Source of the DNA: Candidatus Zhuqueibacterota bacterium | Lineage (GTDB): Bacteria; Zhuqueibacterota; Zhuqueibacteria; Residuimicrobiales; Krinioviventaceae | Reading direction: 5' to 3' | DNA: 9,820 nt | NCBI GenBank assembly: GCA_003854995.1 | Contig: RQOI01000128.1 | Coordinates: forward strand, 1 to 9,820 | In this document: piece after piece, positions 1 to 6,806 of the stretch | Position numbering within the stretch: position 1 is the first letter of the stretch | Layout of the letters: every line of letters starts with the position of its first letter | The notes under the pieces: model-generated | Database searches by the model: none | Told to the model about the DNA's origin: nothing | Seen by the model: only the letters and a program-made list of their open reading frames with translations | Translations under genes and position numbers: made by a program

Positions 1-33
1 ATTTGTAGCGAGGAGGCTATTTAATTATAGGAA

Positions 34-49
34 CTCGGTGCCCTCGGTG
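34..49. repeat. Tandem heptamer CTCGGTG, two copies at 9-bp pitch
   Basis: The heptamer CTCGGTG occurs at 34-40 and again at 43-49, separated by CC, in non-coding DNA about 150 bp before the first gene. Both copies are exact. The pattern resembles short, dispersed intergenic sequences of the form CTCxGTGCCCTCxGTGG that I associate with many environmental bacterial genomes, but that resemblance is from memory and only one occurrence is visible here. No function can be assigned. Confidence 0.45.
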
Positions 50-60
50 GTTTGGATATT

Positions 61-100
61 TTTGGTTGCGGCCAAAGGTCTCACCAAGTTGACCTTTTGC
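61..100 (+). other. Two overlapping, mutually exclusive hairpins in the leader of the first gene
   Basis: TTTGG at 61-65 can pair with CCAAA at 72-76 across a 6-nt loop. AAAGGTC at 74-80 can pair with GACCTTT at 91-97 across a 10-nt loop, and that stem extends to 71/100 with one mismatch. The two stems share positions 71-76, so only one can form at a time. They could be the terminator of a gene to the left, an attenuator-like leader, or chance. There is no long U-tract after position 100, so a strong intrinsic terminator is unlikely. Confidence 0.3.
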
Positions 101-187
101 GTCTTTACCAGAAACTGCCCTTTTGCATCAGCGGTCGTGTTTTTCTTGCATTTTCGCCGTATTCTCCCTATTATTCGCAGACAGTAC

Positions 188-192
188 AGGAG
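188..192 (+). promoter_or_regulatory. Shine-Dalgarno site of the DUF1015 gene
   Basis: AGGAG ends six bases before the ATG at 199. It decides the start of the first gene: the frame is open further upstream, to about position 52, but that stretch encodes residues unlike the family and lacks a comparable site. Confidence 0.7.
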
Positions 193-198
193 ATCACC

Positions 199-1434
199 AT
201 GGTCACAATCCTTCCTTTTCGCGCCCTCTGCCCCGATCCTTCACTCGTCGCGCAAATTGCATCGCCGCCCTATGATGTGCTGAGCACGAGAGAGGCTCGA
301 GCGATGGCGGCGGATAAGCCGAATTCATTCCTCCATATTATTAAACCGGAAATCGATCTGCAGGACACCGATCCCTATGCCGATGCGGTCTATCGTCAGG
401 GAGCGATAAATTTAAGACGCTTCACGAACGAACGACTGCTGCAGGAGCATGCGCCAAGCTATTATCTCTATCAGCAAATAATGGGTCAGCATGTGCAGAC
501 CGGCATTGTCGGCGTCGCCTCTATCGATGAATATGATGCCGGCGTCATAAAAAAACACGAGTTCACCCGCCCGGAGAAAGTCAATGACCGCGTTCGCCTC
601 ATTTCAGCATTGAATGCACAGACCGGGCCGGTCTTTCTGGCCTTCCGCCAGACAAAAGCGATGGCTGATTTGATTACCCTGCTGCTCGATAAAAGCCAGA
701 AAATGTATGATTTCAGCAGCTTTAACAACGTACGCCACATCTTTTATAAAGTGGAGGATGCTTCTCGCCGCGACAGCATCCGGAAAGCGTTTGCAGAATT
801 GCCCGCCCTCTATATCGCCGATGGCCATCACCGCTCAGAGGGCGCAGCCACTCTGTGCCGACAGAAACGTCAACAAAATGCAAATTATACCGGCAAAGAA
901 TCGTTCAATTATTTTTTATCCGTCACATTTCCGCATTCGGATCTGCTGATACTTGCTTATAATCGCGTCGTCCGCGACTTGAACAACCAATCACTGGCCA
1001 TTTTTCTCAAACGGCTCGAAGAGAAATTCATCGTCGCACCCGAGCCGCACTTCAAAGAACCTGACTCGCCGCAAAAATTCGGCATGTACGTGGCCGGACA
1101 ATGGTACGAGCTGCTCATTAAAAAAGAATTTGTCCCACAGGATCCAGTCGACAGTCTCGATGCTTCCTTATTGCAGGAGCACCTGCTGCGTCCCATTCTG
1201 AATATAGATAATCCGCGCACCAACAAACGAATCGATTTTATCGGCGGCATCCGCGGCGCGCGAGAATTGCAGCGGCTGGTGGACAGCGGTGACTATGCGG
1301 TCGCATTTGCGTTGCACCCCACCAGCATGCAGCAGGTCATGGCTGTTGCCGATGCCGGCAGGGTTATGCCGCCGAAATCAACATGGTTTGAACCCAAATT
1401 GCTCAGCGGCCTCGCCACTCATCTTTTGGATTGA
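199..1434 (+). CDS. DUF1015 family protein
   Basis: This encodes a 411-residue cytoplasmic protein of the DUF1015 family (Pfam PF06245), whose biochemical role I cannot state with certainty. Family hallmarks are present from end to end: the N-terminal ILPFRAL and SPPYDVLS motifs (residues 4-30), a KKHEFTRPEKVNDR block (118-131), AQTGPVFLAF (140-149), the strongly conserved ADGHHR motif (207-212), and the C-terminal MPPKSTWFEPKL block (390-401). Length is normal for the family and there is no signal peptide or membrane segment. The ATG at 199 is chosen because the family begins here and AGGAG precedes it. Family members are often seen beside serine-biosynthesis genes (serA/serC), but no such gene is visible here; one could lie to the left of the window. 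It is the first gene of a six-gene run. The family call is firm; any function would be a guess. Confidence 0.9.
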   Translation: MVTILPFRALCPDPSLVAQIASPPYDVLSTREARAMAADKPNSFLHIIKPEIDLQDTDPYADAVYRQGAINLRRFTNERLLQEHAPSYYLYQQIMGQHVQTGIVGVASIDEYDAGVIKKHEFTRPEKVNDRVRLISALNAQTGPVFLAFRQTKAMADLITLLLDKSQKMYDFSSFNNVRHIFYKVEDASRRDSIRKAFAELPALYIADGHHRSEGAATLCRQKRQQNANYTGKESFNYFLSVTFPHSDLLILAYNRVVRDLNNQSLAIFLKRLEEKFIVAPEPHFKEPDSPQKFGMYVAGQWYELLIKKEFVPQDPVDSLDASLLQEHLLRPILNIDNPRTNKRIDFIGGIRGARELQRLVDSGDYAVAFALHPTSMQQVMAVADAGRVMPPKSTWFEPKLLSGLATHLLD

Positions 1435-1466
1435 CGTCAGGGCGAATCACCACCGCCCTTTTGCCT

Positions 1467-2240
1467 ATGACAAAGGACACCATCAACATCTATCCAATCG
1501 CCATGCGCATGCCTGAAGACAGCCACCCTGCTGTCAAGGTGCCGTTGATGGCTGCCGTCATTGAGACAGCGAACGATCTGATCATGGTTGACACTGGCTC
1601 TCCGGGAAATGGTGATTTTTTTGCTCAACTGATAGCGCTGCAATTTCAGCCATCGGCCTTCAGCCTGGTCATCAACACGCATGCGCACATTGATCATGTG
1701 GGAAATAATCGTGATTTCGCAAGTGCGCGCATCGTCGCGAGTCAAATAGACTATGAGCACGCCAAAAGCTTCTCACACACCCTGCTGCAATCCGATGACA
1801 TTGTACGGACGCTCACCGATTACTTTCCGCATGCGAATTCACGACGGATCGAAGCCTCTGCCGCTCATCTCTTAGACATGGCAAAAAAGTATTGGCGAGA
1901 TGATATTCTTGGCCCACCTTCGCACATTTCCTGGATTGAAGATGGAGCAGATCTTCCAGACTATATCTCCCTTCTGCCGACACCGGGACACACGCCGGCC
2001 CACTACTCACTTTTGGTCCATGGCCGCAACCTTTCGTTCATCATTGCCGGCGATGCGATGCCGAGCCGGCTATTTTGGAAACGCCGCCTGCGAGAATTGA
2101 TCCCACGCTATGACACAGAACTCTTTAGTGCCAGCAAGGCGACAATAGAAGCGTTGAGCGGCATCGTGATGGGCGGACATGATCGTCCTTTTTGGACGGA
2201 AAATCTATCCTACCTGGATTCAAATAAAGTCGAAATTTAA
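1467..2240 (+). CDS. MBL-fold metallo-hydrolase
   Basis: This is a 257-residue metallo-beta-lactamase-fold hydrolase, probably cytoplasmic and binding two metal ions. The metal motif THAHIDH gives H72, H74, D76 and H77; H175 in TPGHTPAH, D196 in IAGDAMPS and H238 in GGHDRPF complete the usual ligand set. VDTGSPGN (41-48) is the usual strand and turn before the first motif. The arrangement fits the broad group that includes lactonases and other ester- or thioester-cleaving enzymes; the substrate cannot be read from sequence. The start is uncertain. ATG 1467 is preferred for its codon, but a TTG at 1431 overlaps the DUF1015 stop (TTGA) and would suit translational coupling, adding 12 residues. 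Neither has a strong ribosome binding site. The next gene starts 8 bp after the stop. The location between DUF1015 and a GMC/ALDH pair suggests it hydrolyses an intermediate of that pathway (inference). Confidence 0.88.
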   Translation: MTKDTINIYPIAMRMPEDSHPAVKVPLMAAVIETANDLIMVDTGSPGNGDFFAQLIALQFQPSAFSLVINTHAHIDHVGNNRDFASARIVASQIDYEHAKSFSHTLLQSDDIVRTLTDYFPHANSRRIEASAAHLLDMAKKYWRDDILGPPSHISWIEDGADLPDYISLLPTPGHTPAHYSLLVHGRNLSFIIAGDAMPSRLFWKRRLRELIPRYDTELFSASKATIEALSGIVMGGHDRPFWTENLSYLDSNKVEI

Positions 2241-2248
2241 GGGACTTA

Positions 2249-3838
2249 ATGCGATTCGACTATGACTATATAGTGATTGGCTCAGGCTTTGGCGGCAGCG
2301 TGGCGGCCTTGCGATTGATCGAAAAAGGCTACAGCGTGTGCGTCATTGAGCGAGGGAGACGTTGGCAGGATGAAGATTATGCAAAAACCAATTGGCTTTT
2401 ATGGAAATGGCTCTGGATGCCGAATCTTTTTTGCACGGGAATTCAATCGCTCACTTTTTTAAGGAATGCTCTCGTCTTAAGCGGATCAGGTGTTGGCGGC
2501 GGCAGCCTGGTCTATGCCGCGGTCTTACTCGAACCACCACGTTCGTTTTTTGACGACCCACAATGGAAAGATTTACAGAAAGACTGGCAAAAGACGCTGG
2601 CGCCATTTTTCCAAACTGCACGGCGAATGCTAGCGGTGACAGCGAATCCCCAATTATGGCAAAGCGACGAACTTTTGCGCGAATATGCCCAGGACATAGG
2701 CAGAGAACACTGTTTTCAACCTACCGATGTCGGCATTTACTTTGGTGATCCCGAAAATTTTAAGCCAGATCCGTACTTTGGTGGTGATGGCCCACCGCGA
2801 AAAGGATGCAACCACTGTGGCCGTTGTATGGTGGGATGCAGTCAAGGTGGAAAAAACTCCCTTGATCGCAACTATTTGTATCTCGCGGAAAAATTGGGTG
2901 CTAAAATTGTACCGGAAACAGAGGCGGTTGATATTTCACCCTTGCCGGGAGGGGGTTACAGGATTGAGTCAAAAAAATCGAGCGGCATCATTCGGTCTCG
3001 AAAGAAATCATTGACCTGCAGCGGCATCATAGTCGCCGCCGGTGCACTGGGCACTAATGAGCTCTTGCTCAAATGCAAACAAAAAGGATCACTGCCAGAT
3101 CTGTCACCCCAACTGGGCAAGATCGTCCGCACCAATAGTGAAGTTCTAGTAGGAGCGACGTCAACCAAGCGTTCCGCGAACTTTTCCAAAGGCATTGCCA
3201 TCACCTCAAGCCTGTTCGTGACGAATAACACGCACATAGAGCCGGTCAGATATCCTGAAAAATCCGATGCCATGTGCTGGCTCGCCACTCTCATGACCGA
3301 TGGTGCAGGGCGACTATCGCGCCCATTTCAATTTTTGTGGAACTGCTTACAACATCCTTTGCTATTTCTCAAAACCTTAAATCCAATTCACTGGGCCAAA
3401 AAAACAATCATTCTCCTGGTGATGCAAAATTATGATAATCGATTGGATTTGTCGCTTGAAAGAAAATGGTACTGGCCGTTTTCTAAAATGCTCTCATCCC
3501 ACTGGCCGAGCAGTTCGATCCCGACGTATATTCCGGAGGCCAATCAAGCCGCGCGAGCGATCGCCAAAAAAATAGATGGCTATGCAAGCAGCTCCATCAC
3601 CGAAGTCTTGCTGAATATGCCGCTCTCAGCGCATATCATAGGCGGCTGTGTTATCGGCAAAGATCGCGATCATGGCGTCGTTGACTCGACCTGTAAAGTG
3701 TTTGGCTATGAGAACTTTTATATCGTCGACGGAGCAGCCATTCCAGCAAACCTCGGCGTGAATCCAAGCCTGACGATCACAGCGATTGCTGAATACGCCA
3801 TGAGCCACTTTGCAATGAAAGACCCGTACAATGAGTAA
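2249..3838 (+). CDS. GMC-family FAD oxidoreductase (cholesterol oxidase-like)
   Basis: This encodes a 529-residue flavoenzyme of the glucose-methanol-choline (GMC) oxidoreductase superfamily, which oxidises alcohols using FAD. The dinucleotide fold is at the N-terminus: IVIGSGFGGSVAA (8-20), then ERGRRW (34-39), with a second FAD contact GSGVGGGSLVYA (79-90). The C-terminal signature contains H462 in AHIIGG, the IVDGAAIP strand (492-499) and NPSLTI (505-510), matching the ChoD-like cholesterol oxidase branch. A cysteine cluster CNHCGRCMVGC (C187, C190, C193, C197), followed by GGKNSLDRNYL, is typical of that branch and resembles an iron-sulfur ligand set. No Tat or Sec signal is visible, so it is probably cytoplasmic or membrane-associated. 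The start has GGGA four bases upstream. The 8-bp overlap with the ALDH gene indicates joint translation and an alcohol-to-acid pathway. The substrate may be a sterol, terpenoid or long-chain alcohol; naming it cholesterol oxidase would be over-specific. Confidence 0.88.
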   Translation: MRFDYDYIVIGSGFGGSVAALRLIEKGYSVCVIERGRRWQDEDYAKTNWLLWKWLWMPNLFCTGIQSLTFLRNALVLSGSGVGGGSLVYAAVLLEPPRSFFDDPQWKDLQKDWQKTLAPFFQTARRMLAVTANPQLWQSDELLREYAQDIGREHCFQPTDVGIYFGDPENFKPDPYFGGDGPPRKGCNHCGRCMVGCSQGGKNSLDRNYLYLAEKLGAKIVPETEAVDISPLPGGGYRIESKKSSGIIRSRKKSLTCSGIIVAAGALGTNELLLKCKQKGSLPDLSPQLGKIVRTNSEVLVGATSTKRSANFSKGIAITSSLFVTNNTHIEPVRYPEKSDAMCWLATLMTDGAGRLSRPFQFLWNCLQHPLLFLKTLNPIHWAKKTIILLVMQNYDNRLDLSLERKWYWPFSKMLSSHWPSSSIPTYIPEANQAARAIAKKIDGYASSSITEVLLNMPLSAHIIGGCVIGKDRDHGVVDSTCKVFGYENFYIVDGAAIPANLGVNPSLTITAIAEYAMSHFAMKDPYNE

Positions 3839-5438
3839 TGAAGCATATCACAATTACATTGTCTCAATCAATCCAACCACTGAGCAGGAAATTGAGCGAG
3901 TCGAGGCCACTGGTCGAGAAGGTATAGATGTTGCTCTGAATAAAGCGCATCAAGCATTTCACAGTTGGTCGAAAAAAACAATCAGGGAGCGGCAGAACTA
4001 TCTGATGCGCCTCAGCGACATCATTCTTCAACAACAGAATGACATCGCCGAGCTCATCGCCCATGAGCAGGGCAAACCCATTGCTGAAGCGCTGGCGTCT
4101 GAAATAGTCCCTGTGCTCGGGATTCTCAAAGATCTCAGACGCCACGCGCACAAGGTTCTCAAACCGCATAAAATGCAGCATGAACAACTGCTCTTCGTGC
4201 ATAAAAAAAGCAGATACCAGCTAGAACCCTTTGGTGTTGTGGCCATCATTTCTCCGTGGAACTATCCATTCTCCGTACCCTTGCCGGAAATCGCCGCCGC
4301 ACTTGTTGCCGGCAATTCGGTCGTTTTCAAGCCGGCGCCGGACGCTGTTCTGGTGGGCAAAAAAATTGCTGAACTCTTTCAGGCAGCTGGACTGCCCGAG
4401 GAGGTGCTCAACACGGTTTTTGTCCAAGATGTCGATGCCCCCTATATAACGCATCATCCGCTCGTCGATAAAATTATTTTCACCGGTAGCACACCGGTGG
4501 GACGCTCGGTCATGACGGCTGCTTCACACCAGATGACGCCCGTCGTCCTCGAGCTTGGCGGCAAAGACGCTGCCATCGTCGCCAGAGATGCGAACCTTGC
4601 GCGTGCGGCAAAAGGTCTGGTGTGGGGCGCCACATTCAATTCAGGACAGGTTTGTGCGGCGGTCGAACGGGTCTATGTGGAGCAGGCGGTCGCCGAACGA
4701 TTCATCGAGCTCTGTTTGCGCGAGATCAAAAATGTGATTGTCGGTGATCCGCTCGAGCCAGGCACGCATATTGGTCCTCTTTCCAATTTGAACCAACTGA
4801 TCAAGGTGCAGGACCAAGTCGAGGATTCCATCCGCCGCGGCGCCAGACTGTTGCACGGCGGTAATCGCCTGGATCGACCAGGGTATTTTTTTGAGCCAAC
4901 ACTTTTGGTGCAGGTCGATCATTCGATGCCGATCATGACGGAAGAAACCTTTGGACCTGTCATGGCGATAATGACCGTCGAAAATATAGATGAGGCGATC
5001 CACCTCGCAAATGACAGCATTTATGGGCTTTCCGCGTATGCATGGACAAGCGATAAAAAACTGGCCAAGCGATTTCTCGACGAACTACAAGCCGGCACCA
5101 TCCTGATCAATGATGCGCCATCAAGTTGGGGCGAACCGAATGCACCGTGGGGTGGCTACAAAATGAGCGGCATTGGCCGAACACGCGCTCGATTTGGTTT
5201 ACTGGAAATGGTGCAAGTTAAATATACCAGCTGGGACAAAGGGAACAATGACCGCAATTTGTGGTGGTTTCCATACGACCATAAATCGGCCTCCTTTTTT
5301 TCAGACGCAATAGATCTCTTGTATTCAAGAAACTTTGCCACCAAAAGCATCAAGTTGATCAAGCTTTTCTCAAACAAACGGTTCCTCACCTCAACACACT
5401 GGGGAGCTGTATTGCGACATATCGATAAGCTTTTATGA
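3831..5438 (+). CDS. NAD(P)-dependent aldehyde dehydrogenase with C-terminal extension
   Basis: This 535-residue aldehyde dehydrogenase oxidises an aldehyde to the carboxylate. Catalytic residues are intact: N144 in SPWNYPF, E241 in LELGGKD, the nucleophile C275 in NSGQVC, and the EETFGP cofactor motif (371-376). The coenzyme fold is marked by FKPAP (166-170) and FTGSTPVG (217-224). After the usual end of the family (about residue 475) there is an extra stretch of about 58 residues beginning LWWFPYDH, rich in hydrophobic and basic residues (for example IKLIKLF, 508-514). The closest known type appears to be the branch that includes 4,4'-diapolycopene-dialdehyde dehydrogenases and similar enzymes for bulky hydrophobic aldehydes; the tail could associate with membrane (inference). 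ATG 3831 lies inside the end of the GMC gene, so the two are probably translationally coupled, and the GMC product aldehyde is the obvious candidate substrate. Confidence 0.92.
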   Translation: MSNEAYHNYIVSINPTTEQEIERVEATGREGIDVALNKAHQAFHSWSKKTIRERQNYLMRLSDIILQQQNDIAELIAHEQGKPIAEALASEIVPVLGILKDLRRHAHKVLKPHKMQHEQLLFVHKKSRYQLEPFGVVAIISPWNYPFSVPLPEIAAALVAGNSVVFKPAPDAVLVGKKIAELFQAAGLPEEVLNTVFVQDVDAPYITHHPLVDKIIFTGSTPVGRSVMTAASHQMTPVVLELGGKDAAIVARDANLARAAKGLVWGATFNSGQVCAAVERVYVEQAVAERFIELCLREIKNVIVGDPLEPGTHIGPLSNLNQLIKVQDQVEDSIRRGARLLHGGNRLDRPGYFFEPTLLVQVDHSMPIMTEETFGPVMAIMTVENIDEAIHLANDSIYGLSAYAWTSDKKLAKRFLDELQAGTILINDAPSSWGEPNAPWGGYKMSGIGRTRARFGLLEMVQVKYTSWDKGNNDRNLWWFPYDHKSASFFSDAIDLLYSRNFATKSIKLIKLFSNKRFLTSTHWGAVLRHIDKLL

Positions 5439-5444
5439 TATCTG

Positions 5445-6806
5445 ATGGTAATTCAAATTAGAATGAAGGCGAATGACTCGGGAGACCAGGTGAATAGCGG
5501 CGCTTATGCCGCAATGCCGGCGCCCAAACTGCCGGCATGGGCTGAAAACGCCGTCATCTACTCAGTCAATACGCGCCAGTTCACGCCGCAGGGAACATTC
5601 AGCACCTTTGCAGAACACCTGCCGCGTCTCAAAAAATTGGGCGTAACGGTGTTGTGGTTTTTGCCCATCCATCCCATCGGCGAGAAGAGGCGCAAAGGCT
5701 CATTGGGAAGCTACTATTCAATACGAGATCATTATGGCATAAATCCTGAATTCGGAACCCTGCAAGACTTTGACGCGCTGGTGCGCGCCATTCATGCGCT
5801 GGATATGGCCGTGATCATCGATCTCGTCATCAACCATACGGCGTGGGATCATCCCTTGATGACCGAGCATCCGGAGTGGTATACATATGACAAAAACGGC
5901 CAAATCATCGTCCCGCAAAAAGAGTGGAATGACGTCGCCCAACTGAATTTTGAAAACCAGGATCTCTGCCATTACATGATCCGGATGATGCGTCACTGGA
6001 TCGACGACGTCGGCATCGACGGCTTTCGCTGCGATGTGGCTGAGTGGGTGCCGAATGATTTCTGGTGCATCGCCATAGCAGAGATGCAGAAAATAAAGCC
6101 TGTTCTGATGCTGGCCGAAGGACAGCACCCCTCCTTGCATGCGCATGACTTCCACATCAGCTACGCCTCTGATCTGTACCGCCTGTTCAACGCCATTGCC
6201 AGCGGAAAAAGACGAGTGCAGGAGATCGACCAGCTGCTCGAAAGGGATGAAAATCGATTTCCCAAAGGATCGCATCGATTGCTATTCACCAGCAATCATG
6301 ACCAAAACAGCTGGCATGGTTCGGCCATCGAACGGCTGGGGGATGCCGCCAAAGCGATGGCACTGCTCACCTTCACACTTCCAGGTACGCCGCTGATCTA
6401 TTGCGGTCAGGAGATCGGCAACAGGAAGAGACTTTTATTTTTTGATAAAGATGAGATACAGTGGCGACAGAACGGCTATACAGAATTTTATCAGCGGTTG
6501 TGTCGTCTACATTCAAGCTGCCCGGCACTTTACAAAGGAGAGAAGCACACCATAGAATCGGACAGGCCGGACTCGATCTATGCTTTCCAGCGTGAATACG
6601 AGCGCCAGCGAATTTTAGTGATCGCGAATCTGACGAGCGCGCCGGTGCGCGCGACCCTGTTTGTCAAAAAGCATGCGGATCAGGGTGCGATGCTGCGAAA
6701 AGCATCCGGCGAAACCACCATAGCTCTGGCAGCATGGGGCTATAAAATCTATCTTGCAGAAACAGATTCAGGCGGAGAAAAGTATGTTGAGATCCTTTCA
6801 GGTTGA
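5445..6806 (+). CDS. GH13 alpha-amylase-family glycosidase, cytoplasmic
   Basis: This 453-residue glycoside hydrolase family 13 enzyme should act on alpha-linked glucans or maltodextrins. The four conserved regions are present in order: DLVINH (126-131), GFRCDVAEW with nucleophile D197 (193-201), LMLAEGQHP with acid/base E225 (221-229), and FTSNHDQNSW with transition-state stabiliser D286 (281-290). GSYYSIRDHYGINPEFGT (88-105) is a typical substrate-side block after the first barrel strands. The C-terminal part from about residue 370 forms the usual short beta domain. There is no signal peptide, so the enzyme should act in the cytoplasm on imported oligosaccharides or stored glucan. ATG 5445 lies 6 bp after the ALDH stop; ATG 5463 (residue 7) is an alternative, and neither has a good ribosome site. 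The 3' end overlaps the NagB-like gene by 23 bp. Hydrolysis is more likely than transglycosylation, but exact specificity (alpha-amylase, neopullulanase or maltodextrin glucosidase) is undetermined. Confidence 0.9.
   Translation: MVIQIRMKANDSGDQVNSGAYAAMPAPKLPAWAENAVIYSVNTRQFTPQGTFSTFAEHLPRLKKLGVTVLWFLPIHPIGEKRRKGSLGSYYSIRDHYGINPEFGTLQDFDALVRAIHALDMAVIIDLVINHTAWDHPLMTEHPEWYTYDKNGQIIVPQKEWNDVAQLNFENQDLCHYMIRMMRHWIDDVGIDGFRCDVAEWVPNDFWCIAIAEMQKIKPVLMLAEGQHPSLHAHDFHISYASDLYRLFNAIASGKRRVQEIDQLLERDENRFPKGSHRLLFTSNHDQNSWHGSAIERLGDAAKAMALLTFTLPGTPLIYCGQEIGNRKRLLFFDKDEIQWRQNGYTEFYQRLCRLHSSCPALYKGEKHTIESDRPDSIYAFQREYERQRILVIANLTSAPVRATLFVKKHADQGAMLRKASGETTIALAAWGYKIYLAETDSGGEKYVEILSG
6774..6777 (+). 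promoter_or_regulatory. Shine-Dalgarno site of the NagB-like gene
   Basis: GGAG ends six bases before ATG 6784 and lies inside the GH13 coding sequence. It favours 6784 over the in-frame TTG at 6754 as the start. Confidence 0.65.

Noticed and set aside
57..64. TATTTTTG resembling the Bacteroidetes TAnnTTTG promoter element
   Set aside because: No matching TTTG element lies about 19-21 bp upstream, and the Shine-Dalgarno sites elsewhere argue against that phylum.
89..117. TTGACC as a -35 promoter element before the DUF1015 gene
   Set aside because: No acceptable -10 sequence lies 16-18 bp downstream, and the hexamer is part of a hairpin stem.
52..198. Upstream in-frame extension of the DUF1015 gene, about 49 residues
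   Set aside because: The extra residues do not resemble the family, whose N-terminal motif begins directly after ATG 199, and AGGAG supports the later start.
2249..3838. Naming the GMC protein cholesterol oxidase
   Set aside because: The fold and branch match, but sequence alone does not set the substrate and no sterol-catabolism genes are nearby.
5718..6275. Open frame of 185 codons on the - strand opposite the GH13 gene
   Set aside because: The + strand carries intact GH13 motifs throughout this interval; the antisense frame has no family signature.
6754..6783. TTG at 6754 as start of the NagB-like gene
   Set aside because: It adds ten residues without family support, while ATG 6784 has GGAG at good spacing.
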